Below, one piece after another: positions 27,718 to 37,076 of a stretch of 48,712 nucleotides of DNA (positions within the stretch are counted from its first letter, which is position 1; each line of letters opens with the position of its first letter). The position numbers and the translations under genes are program-made. The notes beneath the pieces were generated by a model that saw only the letters and a program-made list of their open reading frames with translations, ran no database searches and was not told the origin of the DNA. The stretch lies in contig NZ_JABBPF010000030.1 of assembly GCF_012927415.1 (NCBI RefSeq), positions 1 to 48,712 of the forward strand. The letters run 5' to 3'. The stretch comes from Polaromonas sp. GTDB lineage: Bacteria; Pseudomonadota; Gammaproteobacteria; Burkholderiales; Burkholderiaceae_C.

Positions 27718-28752
27718 ATGGCCAGCTACATTCTCAAGCGCCTTCTGCTGATGATTCCAACCTTGCTTGGGGTGCTGCTGTTGACCTTTGCCATGGTGCA
27801 GTTCGTGCCTGGCGGACCGGTGGAGCAGATGGTGGCACAGCTGCAGGGGCGCGATTCGGGCGGTGAGCGGTCTGCATCAGCCGGGGCGGGTTACCGGGGA
27901 CGGCAGGGCGTGGATGCCGAACGCATCGAAGAAATCAAGGTGCTTTATGGTTTTGACAAACCGGTGCATGAGCGGTTTTTCCAGATGCTGGGGCGCTTCG
28001 CTCGCTTTGATCTGGGCAACAGCTTTTATCAGCACAAGGATGTCTGGCAACTGGTCAAGGAAAAGCTGCCGGTTTCGGTCAGTCTCGGGCTCTGGACTTT
28101 TTTCATCAGTTACCTGATTGCCGTGCCGCTGGGCGTGGCCAAGGCGGTCCGGGCCGGATCGCGCTTTGACTTTGTCACCACGCTGGTCGTGCTGGCGGGC
28201 TATGCGATTCCGGGCTTTGTGCTGGGCGTGGCGCTGCTGGTGGTGTTTGGCGGGCAGTTGCAATGGTTTCCGCTGCGCGGACTGACCTCGGCCAACTGGG
28301 AAGCGCTGGGCTGGGGGGCGCGCATCACCGACTACCTCTGGCACATAACGTTGCCCATCATTGCCATGGTGCTGGGCAGTTTTGCCGTCACAGCCGTGCT
28401 GACCAAGAACTCGTTTCTCGAGGAAATTCGCAAGCAGTATGTGCTGACAGCCCGCGCCAAGGGCTTAAGCGAGCGGCAGGTGCTTTGGAAGCATGTGTTT
28501 CGCAATGCACTGATTCCCATCATCACTGGATTTCCGGCGGCGTTTATCGGCGCATTTTTTACCGGCTCGCTGCTGATAGAAACCCTCTTTTCGCTCGACG
28601 GCCTGGGTTTGCTCAGTTATGAAAGCGTGATCCGGCGCGATTATCCGGTGGTGCTGGGAACGCTTTATTTATTTACGCTGATTGGCTTGTTGACCAAGCT
28701 GATCAGCGATCTTTGTTATGTATGGGTCGATCCGCGTGTCAAATTCGATTAA
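27718..28752 (+). CDS. yejB: Peptide ABC transporter permease YejB
   Basis: A permease of 344 residues of the binding-protein-dependent type, with an N-terminal helix (ASYILKRLLLMIPTLLG), the BPD_transp_1 core with the EAA-type loop (RAKGLSERQVLWKHVFRNALIPI) and a C-terminal WVDPRVKFD typical of this family. ATG 27718 has GGAAGG upstream; the open frame further 5' is translation of the junction repeat and is discarded. It forms the membrane channel with YejE. The 3' end overlaps the longest possible yejE frame. Confidence 0.92.
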   Translation: MASYILKRLLLMIPTLLGVLLLTFAMVQFVPGGPVEQMVAQLQGRDSGGERSASAGAGYRGRQGVDAERIEEIKVLYGFDKPVHERFFQMLGRFARFDLGNSFYQHKDVWQLVKEKLPVSVSLGLWTFFISYLIAVPLGVAKAVRAGSRFDFVTTLVVLAGYAIPGFVLGVALLVVFGGQLQWFPLRGLTSANWEALGWGARITDYLWHITLPIIAMVLGSFAVTAVLTKNSFLEEIRKQYVLTARAKGLSERQVLWKHVFRNALIPIITGFPAAFIGAFFTGSLLIETLFSLDGLGLLSYESVIRRDYPVVLGTLYLFTLIGLLTKLISDLCYVWVDPRVKFD

Positions 28753-29902
28753 AGACGAGACCGCCGCCCTTCGCACGGACGAAACCTCGCTGCCCCGCGG
28801 GGGGGCTGGCCAGGCCTTGGCTGACCCTATGCGGGCGGTACAAGCCACCGCCTCTCACCCAGCCCCTACAGCACTCCGGTCTCTATCACCGTCAAAACGG
28901 GCGTGGCAGCGTTTCAGGCGTAACAAGCTGGGATTTTTCAGCCTGGTGCTATTTTGTCTGTTGGTGGTGTTAAGCCTCTTTGCCGAGCTGCTGTCAAACG
29001 ACAAGCCGCTGGTCGTGAGCTACAGGGGCGAGCTTTACTTTCCGTTACTGAAAGACTACTCCGAAAAAACTTTTGACGGCGACTTTGACACGCCCACCGA
29101 CTACCTCGATCCTTTCATCAGGGGCAAACTCAACTTGAACGGCAACTGGGCGGTCTATCCGCCCAATCCGTATGGCCCGCGCACCATCAACTATTTCGCC
29201 AAAGACCCGAATCCGTCGGCGCCTTCCCGTGACAACCTGTTTGGCACCGACGATCGGGGGCGTGACTTGCTGGCGCAACTGATTTACGGCTTTCGCCTGA
29301 GTGTGCTGTTCGGCCTGGCGCTGACGGTGCTGGGCGTGGTGATGGGGGTGATTGCCGGTGCCATTCAAGGCTACGCGGGCGGAAAAACCGATTTGATCGC
29401 GCAGCGTTTCATGGAAATCTGGGGCTCCATGCCCGAGCTGTATCTGCTGATTATTTTCAGCGCCATTTTCGCGCCGAGCGTGGCGCTGCTGCTGCTGCTG
29501 CTCAGCCTGTTTGGCTGGATGGGGCTTTCGGACTATGTGCGTGCCGAGTTTTTGCGCAACCGCCAGATGGACTATGTGCGGGCCGCCAAAGCGCTGGGGG
29601 TGAGCAATCTGCAGATCATGTGGCGGCATATTTTGCCCAACAGCCTGACACCCGTAGTGACTTTTTTGCCGTTTCGCATGAGCGCGGCGATTCTGGCGCT
29701 GACCTCGCTCGATTTTCTCGGCCTGGGCGTGCCGCCTGGAACGCCGTCCCTGGGCGAGTTGCTGAGTCAGGGCAAAGCCAATATCGACGCCTGGTGGATT
29801 TCACTGTCAACCTTTGCCGTGCTGGTCACCACCTTGCTGCTGCTGACTTTCATGGGCGACGCGTTGCGCGATGCGCTGGATCCCCGAAAGTTGGAGACAT
29901 GA
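28718..29902 (+). CDS. yejE: Peptide ABC transporter permease YejE, N-terminus uncertain
   Basis: A permease partnering YejB. The conserved part begins near LSPSKRAWQRFRRNKLGF and includes the family's periplasmic loop (SNDKPLVVSYRGELYFPLLKDY), the GTDDRGRDLLAQLIYG motif, and the EAA loop RAAKALGVSNLQIMWRHILPN. From ATG 28718 it has 394 residues, about 50 more than E. coli YejE. The extra piece is translated junction repeat B with no obvious Shine-Dalgarno. ATG 28829 would give 357 residues and is a good alternative. Its TGA (29900-29902) belongs to junction repeat C. Confidence 0.88.
   Translation: MYGSIRVSNSIKDETAALRTDETSLPRGGAGQALADPMRAVQATASHPAPTALRSLSPSKRAWQRFRRNKLGFFSLVLFCLLVVLSLFAELLSNDKPLVVSYRGELYFPLLKDYSEKTFDGDFDTPTDYLDPFIRGKLNLNGNWAVYPPNPYGPRTINYFAKDPNPSAPSRDNLFGTDDRGRDLLAQLIYGFRLSVLFGLALTVLGVVMGVIAGAIQGYAGGKTDLIAQRFMEIWGSMPELYLLIIFSAIFAPSVALLLLLLSLFGWMGLSDYVRAEFLRNRQMDYVRAAKALGVSNLQIMWRHILPNSLTPVVTFLPFRMSAAILALTSLDFLGLGVPPGTPSLGELLSQGKANIDAWWISLSTFAVLVTTLLLLTFMGDALRDALDPRKLET
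28760..28840 (+). repeat. GC-rich junction repeat, copy B (yejB/yejE, degenerate)
   Basis: Contains CCCTTCGCACGGACG, CTCGCTGCCCCGCGG and GGGGGGCTGGCCAGG blocks matching the order of blocks in copies A, C and D, but is more degraded. It lies wholly within the N-terminal extension of yejE if that gene starts at 28718. Confidence 0.45.
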
Positions 29903-29988
29903 CCCCCACGCTTGTCGCTTCTCCTGCTACGCTGCCCCGCAAAAGGGCTGCACCGCTTGCGGGCGACCTGGTGGCGGAACTTGTATGA
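29899..29988 (+). CDS. 29-codon bridging ORF between yejE and yejF
   Basis: A tiny ORF starting at ATG 29899, overlapping the yejE stop (ATGA). It has GGAG six or so bases upstream (TTGGAGAC) and ends at TGA 29986-29988, which overlaps the yejF start (ATG 29985). It is made of junction repeat C. The peptide begins MTPTLVASPATLPRK; YejF itself begins MTPVLVASQTALPPS, so the two starts look like tandem copies. It may carry ribosomes from yejE to yejF, whose own start lacks a clear Shine-Dalgarno. Product function unlikely. Confidence 0.4.
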   Translation: MTPTLVASPATLPRKRAAPLAGDLVAELV

Positions 29989-30030
29989 CGCCTGTACTTG
30001 TCGCTTCGCAAACCGCGCTGCCTCCAAGCG
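29900..30030 (+). repeat. GC-rich junction repeat, copies C1 and C2 (yejE/yejF)
   Basis: C1 begins TGACCCCCACGCTTGTCGC (29900), nearly identical to the start of copy A. C2 begins TGACGCCTGTACTTGTCGC (29986) and continues with CGCGCTGCCTCC. The second copy forms the start codon region and first residues of YejF. Confidence 0.6.
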
Positions 30031-31673
30031 TGGTCGTTCCACCCGCCGGTGGCCTGCCTGCGGAACCCGCATCTTTGTCGCTGCTGGCGGTGAAGAACCT
30101 GCGGGTGTCTTTTGGCGGCAAAGTAGTCGTCCGCGGCATTAACTTTTCCATTGCACCCGGAGAAAAGCTGGCTCTGGTGGGCGAGTCCGGATCGGGCAAG
30201 ACGGTGACCGCACTGAGTTTGCTGCGGCTGGTTCAAAACGCCGAGATTGGCGGCCAGGCGTTGTTTGATGCCCCGGGCGGCGCAGGCGATCTGCTGTCCA
30301 TGCCCGAAAGCACATTGCGCGGTATCCGGGGCCGGGACATCGCCATGATTTTTCAGGAGCCCATGACCGCGCTGAACCCCTTGTTCAGTGTGGGCGAGCA
30401 AATTGCCGAAGTTTTGCAGCTAAAACAGGGTGTAGTCCAGCAAGAATCGGTACAAGCAGCTATTCAATTGCTAGCAAGTACCGGCATTGCCGAGCCTGAG
30501 CGGCGGGCGAAGTCCTTTCCCCATCAGCTGTCAGGCGGGCAGCGCCAGCGGGCCATGATTGCCATGGCGCTGGCCTGCCAGCCCAAGCTCCTGCTGGCTG
30601 ACGAGCCGACCACCGCGCTGGACGTGACGCTGCGCGTGCAGATTCTGGATTTGCTCAGCGATTTGCAGCGGCGCAACGGTATGGCCGTGATCCTCATCAC
30701 GCACGACCTCAACCTGGTGCGCCGCTTTGCCGACCGGGTTGCCGTCATGGAAAACGGCCATATCGTCGAGCAGGGCGCGGTCGCGGATGTGTTTGCCCGG
30801 CCGCAACACCCCTACACCCGCAAATTGATTGACAGCAAGCCCGCGCGCGACGTGGTCGAGACCGCGGCTGGCGCTGCCGGCGCAGCATCACTGATGCGGG
30901 CCAGTCATCTGCGCGTAGCCTATCCTGTGGCCATTCCCGGCCTGGCTGGCTGGTTTAAAAGTGCCGAGTTTGTCGCCGTCAGGGACGCCAGCTTTGCGAT
31001 TGAACCGGCCAGGACATTGGGGGTTGTCGGCGAATCGGGTTCGGGCAAAACAACGCTGGCGCTCGCCAGTTTGGGGCTGATCCCCTTTTCCGGACAATTG
31101 CAGGCGGCCGGCCAATCCTGGAGCAGGCAGGCCAGCCGCAACATAGGCATGCGCCGTGCCGTGCAGGTGGTGTTTCAGGACCCGTTTTCCTCGCTGTCGC
31201 CCCGCATGACGGTCGAAGCAATGGTGGAGGAAGGCTTGTTGGTGCATGAGCCCGCGTTGAATCAGGGCGAAAGAAGGCTACGCGTCGAACAATCGCTGGC
31301 CGATGTCGGCATGAGCGAAGCCCAGTTTCCGGGCCTGCTGCAGCGCTATCCACATGAGTTTTCGGGCGGGCAGCGACAGCGCCTGGCGATTGCGCGCGTT
31401 CTCATCATTAATCCAGGCCTGCTGGTGCTGGACGAGCCCACCAGCGCGCTTGACGTGACCATTCAAAAGCAGGTGTTGGCGCTGCTGCAGCGGCTCCAGC
31501 GCGAACGCGGCTTGAGTTATCTTTTGATCACGCATGACATGGATGTGATTCGTGCCATGGCCCACGATGTCATGGTGATGAAGGACGGCGAAATTGTGGA
31601 GTCGGGCACGGTGGCCGAGGTGCTGGACTCGCCGCGCCATCCCTACACAAAAATTCTGGTGGCTTGCAACTGA
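29985..31673 (+). CDS. yejF: Peptide ABC transporter ATP-binding protein YejF (two fused ATPase domains)
   Basis: A protein of 562 residues with two ABC domains. Domain 1 has Walker A GESGSGKT, signature LSGGQRQR and Walker B LLLADEPTTALD (about 60-270). Domain 2 has Walker A GESGSGKTT, signature FSGGQRQR and Walker B LLVLDEPTSALD (about 310-560). This fused dimer powers the YejBE channel. The first ~30 residues (to about AGGLPAEPA) are translated repeat and poorly conserved; E. coli YejF is about 529 residues. A 41-nt interspersed element lies in frame at 30435-30475, in the helical part of domain 1 before the signature. Confidence 0.92.
   Translation: MTPVLVASQTALPPSVVVPPAGGLPAEPASLSLLAVKNLRVSFGGKVVVRGINFSIAPGEKLALVGESGSGKTVTALSLLRLVQNAEIGGQALFDAPGGAGDLLSMPESTLRGIRGRDIAMIFQEPMTALNPLFSVGEQIAEVLQLKQGVVQQESVQAAIQLLASTGIAEPERRAKSFPHQLSGGQRQRAMIAMALACQPKLLLADEPTTALDVTLRVQILDLLSDLQRRNGMAVILITHDLNLVRRFADRVAVMENGHIVEQGAVADVFARPQHPYTRKLIDSKPARDVVETAAGAAGAASLMRASHLRVAYPVAIPGLAGWFKSAEFVAVRDASFAIEPARTLGVVGESGSGKTTLALASLGLIPFSGQLQAAGQSWSRQASRNIGMRRAVQVVFQDPFSSLSPRMTVEAMVEEGLLVHEPALNQGERRLRVEQSLADVGMSEAQFPGLLQRYPHEFSGGQRQRLAIARVLIINPGLLVLDEPTSALDVTIQKQVLALLQRLQRERGLSYLLITHDMDVIRAMAHDVMVMKDGEIVESGTVAEVLDSPRHPYTKILVACN
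30435..30475 (+). repeat. 41-nt interspersed element, copy 2 (inside yejF, sense)
   Basis: Begins GTCCA, has CGGTA near positions 14-18, GCTAT at 25-29 and ends TAGC. It is read in phase 0 and encodes VQQESVQAAIQLLA, with no gap relative to the other copies. Confidence 0.68.
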
Positions 31674-31733
31674 GTTTTTACAGATTTAAAATCAATTTAC
31701 CAGGGGATACAGGTCTGTCGGGCACCGAAATTT

Positions 31734-31762
31734 TTGCAATGCGGCACACGGCGCGTTACAAT
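31734..31762 (+). promoter_or_regulatory. Sigma-70 promoter of the rimP-nusA-infB operon
   Basis: TTGCAA at 31734-31739 and TACAAT at 31757-31762 are separated by exactly 17 bases, close to the TTGACA-17-TATAAT consensus. Predicted transcription start is near 31769, about 90 nt before the rimP start codon. Confidence 0.75.
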
Positions 31763-31777
31763 GCTAGCTTCACGACC

Positions 31778-31809
31778 AAATGGGCGGGTTTGCACCGCCC
31801 ATTTTTTTT
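31778..31809 (+). terminator. Intrinsic terminator/attenuator in the rimP leader
   Basis: The stem AAATGGGCGG (31778-31787), a 7-nt loop and CCGCCCATTT (31795-31804) run into eight Ts. It begins roughly ten bases after the predicted transcription start and precedes rimP by 50 nt, so operon expression needs readthrough. Confidence 0.85.
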
Positions 31810-31858
31810 GGGCGTTTGTTTTTGCAGACGGGCAAAAAAACAAGGAATAAAAGACTGA

Positions 31859-32476
31859 ATGGCTTTGCAAGAGACGATTGAGCAAACAGTAACCGGGCTG
31901 GGTTACGACCTCGTGGACGTTGAACGCACCGCTGGCGGGTTGCTGCGTGTCACGATCGACATGCCCTGCGTGACTGCACTGGCCGGGGCGGTTGCGGGCG
32001 GAGAGCAGTTCATCAATGCGGAAGACTGTGAAAAAGTCACGCGACAATTGCAGTTTGTGCTCGAAGTCGAAGGCGCCGAATACGCGCGGCTTGAAGTCAG
32101 TTCTCCGGGCATTGACCGGCCTTTGCGCAGTGAAAAAGATTTTGAGCGGTTTTCCGGCGAGCTGATTGACATCACGCTCAAGGCACCGATTGGTGTGGCG
32201 GCCAGCGCCGGTTCGACGGTGTCGGCCAGCCGCAAGAAATTTCGTGGCACGCTGGAGCGGGCCGAGCCCTTGGATGGCAAGGCGGGGTGGCAAATTGTGT
32301 GGAGCGATGAGCCTGCGATCAAGCCCGGTCAGAAAGTCAGCAAAAACAAAATCCCTGCACCGCTTCAGGCGTTGGGCTTTACGCTGGATGAGATTCACCA
32401 GGCGCGTCTGGCGCCTGTGGTTGATTTCAAGGGGCGTAAACCCAAATCTGTTGTCGATAGACCGATAGAGAAATAA
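31859..32476 (+). CDS. rimP: Ribosome maturation factor RimP
   Basis: A 30S assembly factor of 205 residues. Its position before nusA and the family pattern ([52 protein letters not shown]) identify it. Typical RimP has about 150-165 residues. This one carries an insertion in the C-terminal SH3-like domain (about 115-150, [18 protein letters not shown]) and a longer tail. AAGGAAT lies upstream of ATG 31859. First gene of the operon after the leader terminator. Confidence 0.93.
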   Translation: MALQETIEQTVTGLGYDLVDVERTAGGLLRVTIDMPCVTALAGAVAGGEQFINAEDCEKVTRQLQFVLEVEGAEYARLEVSSPGIDRPLRSEKDFERFSGELIDITLKAPIGVAASAGSTVSASRKKFRGTLERAEPLDGKAGWQIVWSDEPAIKPGQKVSKNKIPAPLQALGFTLDEIHQARLAPVVDFKGRKPKSVVDRPIEK

Positions 32477-32498
32477 ATTAGAAAGGCAGGCTTGTGAA

Positions 32499-34019
32499 AT
32501 GAATCGCGAACTGTTGATGTTGGTTGATGCCATCTCGCGTGAAAAAAACGTTGAACGTGACGTCGTCTTTGGCGCTGTGGAGCTCGCGCTCGCCTCGGCC
32601 ACTAAGAAGGTGTATGCGGACGGCGTGGACATTCGTGTTGCGGTGGACCGTGACAGCGGCAATTACGAAACCTTCCGTCGCTGGCTGGTGGTTGCTGACG
32701 AGGCAGGCCTGCAAAACCCCGAAGGTGAAGAGCTGGTAAGCGACGCCAGGGACGAAATCTCCGACATCGAAGAAGGCGACTTTATTGAAAAGCCGGTCGA
32801 AAGCCTGCCGATTGGCCGGATTGGCGCGCAAGCAGCCAAGCAGGTCATTTTGCAAAAAATTCGCGACGCCGAGCGCGAGATGCTGCTCAACGACTTCATG
32901 TCTCGCGGCGACAAAATTTTTGTCGGTACCGTCAAACGCATGGACAAAGGCGACCTGATTGTTGAGTCCGGCCGCGTCGAGGGGCGTCTGCGTCGCGGCG
33001 ACATGATTCCGAAGGAAAACCTGCGCTCTGGCGACCGCGTCCGGGCCATGATCATGGAAGTGGACACCACACTGCGTGGCGCTCCCATCATCCTCTCGCG
33101 TACCGCGCCCGAATATATGATCGAGCTGTTCCGCCAGGAAGTCCCCGAGATCGAACAGGGCCTGCTGGAAATCAAATCCTGCGCCCGTGACGCCGGCTCG
33201 CGCGCCAAGATTGCGGTGCTGTCGCATGACAAGCGCGTGGATCCGATCGGCACTTGTGTCGGCGTTCGCGGCACCCGCGTCAACGGCGTGACCAACGAAC
33301 TGGCTGGCGAACGTGTCGATATCGTGCTCTGGAGCGAAGACCCGGCGCAATTTGTGATTGGTGCGCTGGCGCCTGCCAACGTCTCGTCCATCGTGGTGGA
33401 CGAAGAGCGTCACGCCATGGACGTGGTGGTGGATGAGGAAAACCTTGCCATTGCAATTGGCCGTGGAGGCCAGAACGTACGCCTGGCGTCCGAGCTGACC
33501 GGCTGGAAGATCAACATCATGGATGCCAATGAATCGGCCGAGAAACAGGCGACGGAAACCGATGCCAGCCGCAAGCTTTTCATGGAAAAGCTCGATGTGG
33601 ACGAGGAAATTGCCGATATCCTTATTTCCGAAGGCTTTACCAGCCTGGAAGAAGTGGCTTATGTGCCGCTGCAGGAAATGCTGGAAATTGAGACCTTTGA
33701 TGAAGACACCGTCAATGAGCTGCGGACACGCGCCAAAGATGCTCTCCTGACGATGGAAATTGCCAGGGAAGAAAATGCCGGCGGCGTTTCGCAAAACCTG
33801 CGCGACGTTGAAGGCCTCAGCCCCGAGCTGGCTGCCAAACTCCTTGAATCGGGTATCAAAACCCGTGACGATCTGGCCGATCTGGCCGTGGATGAACTTA
33901 CCGAAATCACCGGCCAGTCTGCGGACGAAGCCAAAGCCCTGATCATGACTGCCCGCGCCCATTGGTTTGCCAATGACGCTGGCGAGACCGCTGCACCTGC
34001 AGCGGTTCCCGAGCAGTGA
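32499..34019 (+). CDS. nusA: Transcription termination/antitermination factor NusA
   Basis: A protein of 506 residues, about the E. coli length. Domain order seen: an N-terminal RNA-polymerase-binding domain (1-125), S1 domain (about 135-200, [14 protein letters not shown]), KH domains ([18 protein letters not shown], then [19 protein letters not shown]) and two C-terminal acidic-repeat domains of helix-hairpin-helix type ([16 protein letters not shown] and [18 protein letters not shown]). Controls pausing, termination and rRNA antitermination. It sits between rimP and infB. The leader terminator upstream makes autoregulation plausible. Confidence 0.96.
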   Translation: MNRELLMLVDAISREKNVERDVVFGAVELALASATKKVYADGVDIRVAVDRDSGNYETFRRWLVVADEAGLQNPEGEELVSDARDEISDIEEGDFIEKPVESLPIGRIGAQAAKQVILQKIRDAEREMLLNDFMSRGDKIFVGTVKRMDKGDLIVESGRVEGRLRRGDMIPKENLRSGDRVRAMIMEVDTTLRGAPIILSRTAPEYMIELFRQEVPEIEQGLLEIKSCARDAGSRAKIAVLSHDKRVDPIGTCVGVRGTRVNGVTNELAGERVDIVLWSEDPAQFVIGALAPANVSSIVVDEERHAMDVVVDEENLAIAIGRGGQNVRLASELTGWKINIMDANESAEKQATETDASRKLFMEKLDVDEEIADILISEGFTSLEEVAYVPLQEMLEIETFDEDTVNELRTRAKDALLTMEIAREENAGGVSQNLRDVEGLSPELAAKLLESGIKTRDDLADLAVDELTEITGQSADEAKALIMTARAHWFANDAGETAAPAAVPEQ

Positions 34020-34047
34020 TCATGGAGGCCAGTCAGGAAAACCAAAT

Positions 34048-36993
34048 ATGTCCAGTATTACTACCGTCGCTGAATTCGCAGCTGAATTGAATAAATCACC
34101 CGCTACCCTGATCGAGCAATTGACCAGCGCAGGCGTTGTCAAGACGCAGGCCGGTGATCCTCTGTCAGAGGCCGACAAGCAAAAGTTGCTTGGCTATCTG
34201 CATGCCAGCCATGGCACTGTCGCGGCTGAGCGTAAAAAAATCACGCTGGTGAAGAAATCCACCACCGAGATCAAACAGGCCGACGCCACGGGCAAGGCCC
34301 GCACCATCCAGGTCGAGGTTCGTAAAAAGCGTACTTTTGTCAGGCGCGAAGACGGGTCTGACGTGCCTGCGGAAGAAGTTCAGCCAGAACTGGTCGCTGC
34401 GCCCCAAGCTCAGGCTCAAGCTCAGGCAGCCGAAGACGCCGAACTGGTGCGCCGGGAAGAAGAGGCCAACCGTCACGCTGAACTGCTGCGCCGCCAGGAA
34501 GAAGAGCTGGCCGAAAAGCGCCGCTTGCGTGAGGAGCAGGACGCCAGGGAAGCAGCGCTTGAGCGCGACCGCGAAGCTGCTGCCCAGAAGGCCGAGGCCG
34601 ATGCTGCTGCTCTGGCCGCGGAGGCCGCGAAAAAAGTCAAGCCGAGCATTGGCAAAATCATCAAGCCTGCCGCGACCGTGACTGCCCAGGCCAGCAAGGC
34701 TGCTGAGACGGTTGCTGCGGAACAAACCAGCAAGGCGGCTGAGGCAGCCACGATGCAGGCAGCGAAGGCCGCCGAGGCGGCCACTGCACAGGCTGCGGCC
34801 AAAGCCAAGGCAACGGCTGAATTCCAGGCGGATGCCGCCAAGGCACAGGATCTGCAGGACCGCCGCCGCAGAGCGGAAGCAGAAGCCGCCGGCATTCGTG
34901 CCATGTTGTCCGCGCCAAAACGGGTGCTGGTACCTCATGTTGATCCGAAGGTCGCCATGAAGGGTACGTTGCACAAGCCGGCCGTTGTCCCGGGTGCGGC
35001 CAAAGCTGGCGCCCCGGTTGCCGCGACGGTGGCCGGCGCTGCAGGCAAAAAGGAAGTCAAGTCAGAAAACCTGTCTTCCACCTGGAAGGACGACGCAGCC
35101 AAGAAAAAGGGCATCCCGAGCCGTGGTGCTCCGGTGGTTCCTGGCCGTGGCAATTTCCGTAGCGGCCCACGCGGCCGCCGCAGTTCCGGTCGCGAAGCAC
35201 GTCCCGAGTCAAATTTCGTCGCACCCACTGAATTCAAGATGATTGAGGTCCATGTACCTGAAACCATCACGGTTTCCGAACTGGCCCACAAGATGAGCAT
35301 CAAGTCGTCCGAGGTCATCAAGCATTTGATGAAGCTCGGCCAGATGGTCACCATCAACCAGCCGCTGGACCAGGATACCGCCATGATTGTGGTGGAGGAA
35401 ATGGGCCATACGGCGCTGACTGCGGCGCTCGACGATCCGGAAGCGTTCACTGACGATGATGAACAAGGCCAGCAGGCCGAGTCCCTGTCCCGTGCGCCTG
35501 TGGTGACGGTCATGGGTCACGTCGACCACGGTAAAACCTCGCTCCTCGACTACATTCGTCGTGCCAAGGTGGCCTCCGGTGAAGCTGGCGGCATTACCCA
35601 GCACATTGGTGCCTACCATGTGCAAACCCCGCGCGGCATGGTCTCGTTTCTCGATACTCCGGGCCACGAGGCGTTTACCGCCATGCGTGCCCGAGGCGCC
35701 CAGGCCACCGACATCGTGGTTCTGGTCGTGGCGGCCGATGACGGCGTGATGCCGCAGACGAAGGAGGCGATCAAGCATGCCCGCGCGGCCGGCGTTCCCA
35801 TCGTCGTGGCGATCAATAAAATCGACAAGCCCGATGCGAACCTCGAACGAGTCAAGGGTGAGCTGGTCACTGAAGGCGTTGTGCCGGAAGAATTCGGCGG
35901 TGATTCACCGTTCGTCCCCGTCTCGGCGCGCACCGGTGCAGGTATTGACGATCTGCTTGAGCAAGTGCTGCTGCAAGCCGAAGTTCTGGAGCTGAAGGCG
36001 CCGGTTGATGCCATGGCCAAGGGCTTGGTGATTGAAGCCCGCCTGGACAAGGGCCGCGGTCCGGTGGCTACGGTGCTGGTGCAGTCCGGTACGCTGAAAG
36101 CCGGCGACGTGGTGCTGGCCGGTTCGACCTATGGCCGCGTTCGCGCAATGCTCGATGAAAACGGCAAGACCATCAAGACCGCGGGGCCTTCGATTCCGGT
36201 GGAAATCCAGGGTCTGACGGAAGTTCCGCAAGCCGGTGACGAATTCATGGTGATGACCGACGAACGTCGCGTCCGTGAAATCGCCACCTACCGCGCCGGC
36301 AAGTTTCGCAATACCAAGCTGGCCAAGCAGCAGGCGTCCAAACTGGAGAACATGTTTTCCGACCTGTCCGCCGGCGAAGTCAAGATGTTGCCCATCATCA
36401 TCAAGGCCGACGTGCAGGGTTCACAGGAAGCGCTGGCGCAGTCGCTGCTCAAGCTTTCGACCGACGAAGTCAAGGTTCAGCTGGTGTACTCTGGTGTGGG
36501 TGGCATTTCCGAGTCCGACGTGAATCTGGCGATTGCCTCCAAGGCGGTGCTGATCGGGTTCAACACCCGTGCTGATGCCCAGGCGCGCAAGCAGGCCGAG
36601 AACAACGGCATCGACATTCGTTACTACAACATCATTTATGACGCGGTGGACGAACTCAAGGCCGCCATGTCCGGCATGCTCACGCCAGACAAGAAGGAAG
36701 AAATCATCGGCAATGCCGAGATTCGCCAGGTCTTCAAGGTCAGCAAGATCGGCTCGATTGCCGGCTGTATGGTTACCGCAGGTGTGGTCCGCCGCACCGC
36801 CAAACTCCGTCTGCTGCGCGAAAACGTGGTTATCTTTACCGGTGAACTCGACTCGCTCAAGCGTTTCAAGGACGATGCGCGGGAAGTCAAGGAAGGTTTT
36901 GATTGCGGCTTGAACATCAAGAACTACAACGACATCCAGGTGGGCGATATTCTCGAATTCTTCGAAATCAAGGAAGTTGCACGGACCTTGTAA
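34048..36993 (+). CDS. infB: Translation initiation factor IF-2
   Basis: A GTPase of 981 residues that places initiator tRNA on the 30S subunit. N-terminal IF2_N module (about 1-55), then a long Ala/Lys/Glu-rich low-complexity linker (about 110-330). A second IF2_N module follows ([19 protein letters not shown]), then the G domain with GHVDHGKT (490-497), DTPGHEAF and NKID, and C-terminal domains ending near [18 protein letters not shown] 34048 fits the usual start [11 protein letters not shown]; the open frame further 5' overlaps the end of nusA. The linker is longer than in E. coli (890 residues). Confidence 0.96.
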   Translation: MSSITTVAEFAAELNKSPATLIEQLTSAGVVKTQAGDPLSEADKQKLLGYLHASHGTVAAERKKITLVKKSTTEIKQADATGKARTIQVEVRKKRTFVRREDGSDVPAEEVQPELVAAPQAQAQAQAAEDAELVRREEEANRHAELLRRQEEELAEKRRLREEQDAREAALERDREAAAQKAEADAAALAAEAAKKVKPSIGKIIKPAATVTAQASKAAETVAAEQTSKAAEAATMQAAKAAEAATAQAAAKAKATAEFQADAAKAQDLQDRRRRAEAEAAGIRAMLSAPKRVLVPHVDPKVAMKGTLHKPAVVPGAAKAGAPVAATVAGAAGKKEVKSENLSSTWKDDAAKKKGIPSRGAPVVPGRGNFRSGPRGRRSSGREARPESNFVAPTEFKMIEVHVPETITVSELAHKMSIKSSEVIKHLMKLGQMVTINQPLDQDTAMIVVEEMGHTALTAALDDPEAFTDDDEQGQQAESLSRAPVVTVMGHVDHGKTSLLDYIRRAKVASGEAGGITQHIGAYHVQTPRGMVSFLDTPGHEAFTAMRARGAQATDIVVLVVAADDGVMPQTKEAIKHARAAGVPIVVAINKIDKPDANLERVKGELVTEGVVPEEFGGDSPFVPVSARTGAGIDDLLEQVLLQAEVLELKAPVDAMAKGLVIEARLDKGRGPVATVLVQSGTLKAGDVVLAGSTYGRVRAMLDENGKTIKTAGPSIPVEIQGLTEVPQAGDEFMVMTDERRVREIATYRAGKFRNTKLAKQQASKLENMFSDLSAGEVKMLPIIIKADVQGSQEALAQSLLKLSTDEVKVQLVYSGVGGISESDVNLAIASKAVLIGFNTRADAQARKQAENNGIDIRYYNIIYDAVDELKAAMSGMLTPDKKEEIIGNAEIRQVFKVSKIGSIAGCMVTAGVVRRTAKLRLLRENVVIFTGELDSLKRFKDDAREVKEGFDCGLNIKNYNDIQVGDILEFFEIKEVARTL

Positions 36994-37076
36994 AGAAAGC
37001 GGCGGTTTGCCAGACCCTTCAGCCTGGCAAACTGCCCATTTCAACGCCGGACCGCCATTTCAGCCCCTTTTATTTC

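Noticed and set aside
32478-33962. A 494-codon open frame on the minus strand
   Set aside because: It lies wholly antisense to nusA, whose conserved domains are unmistakable; high GC creates long open antisense frames.
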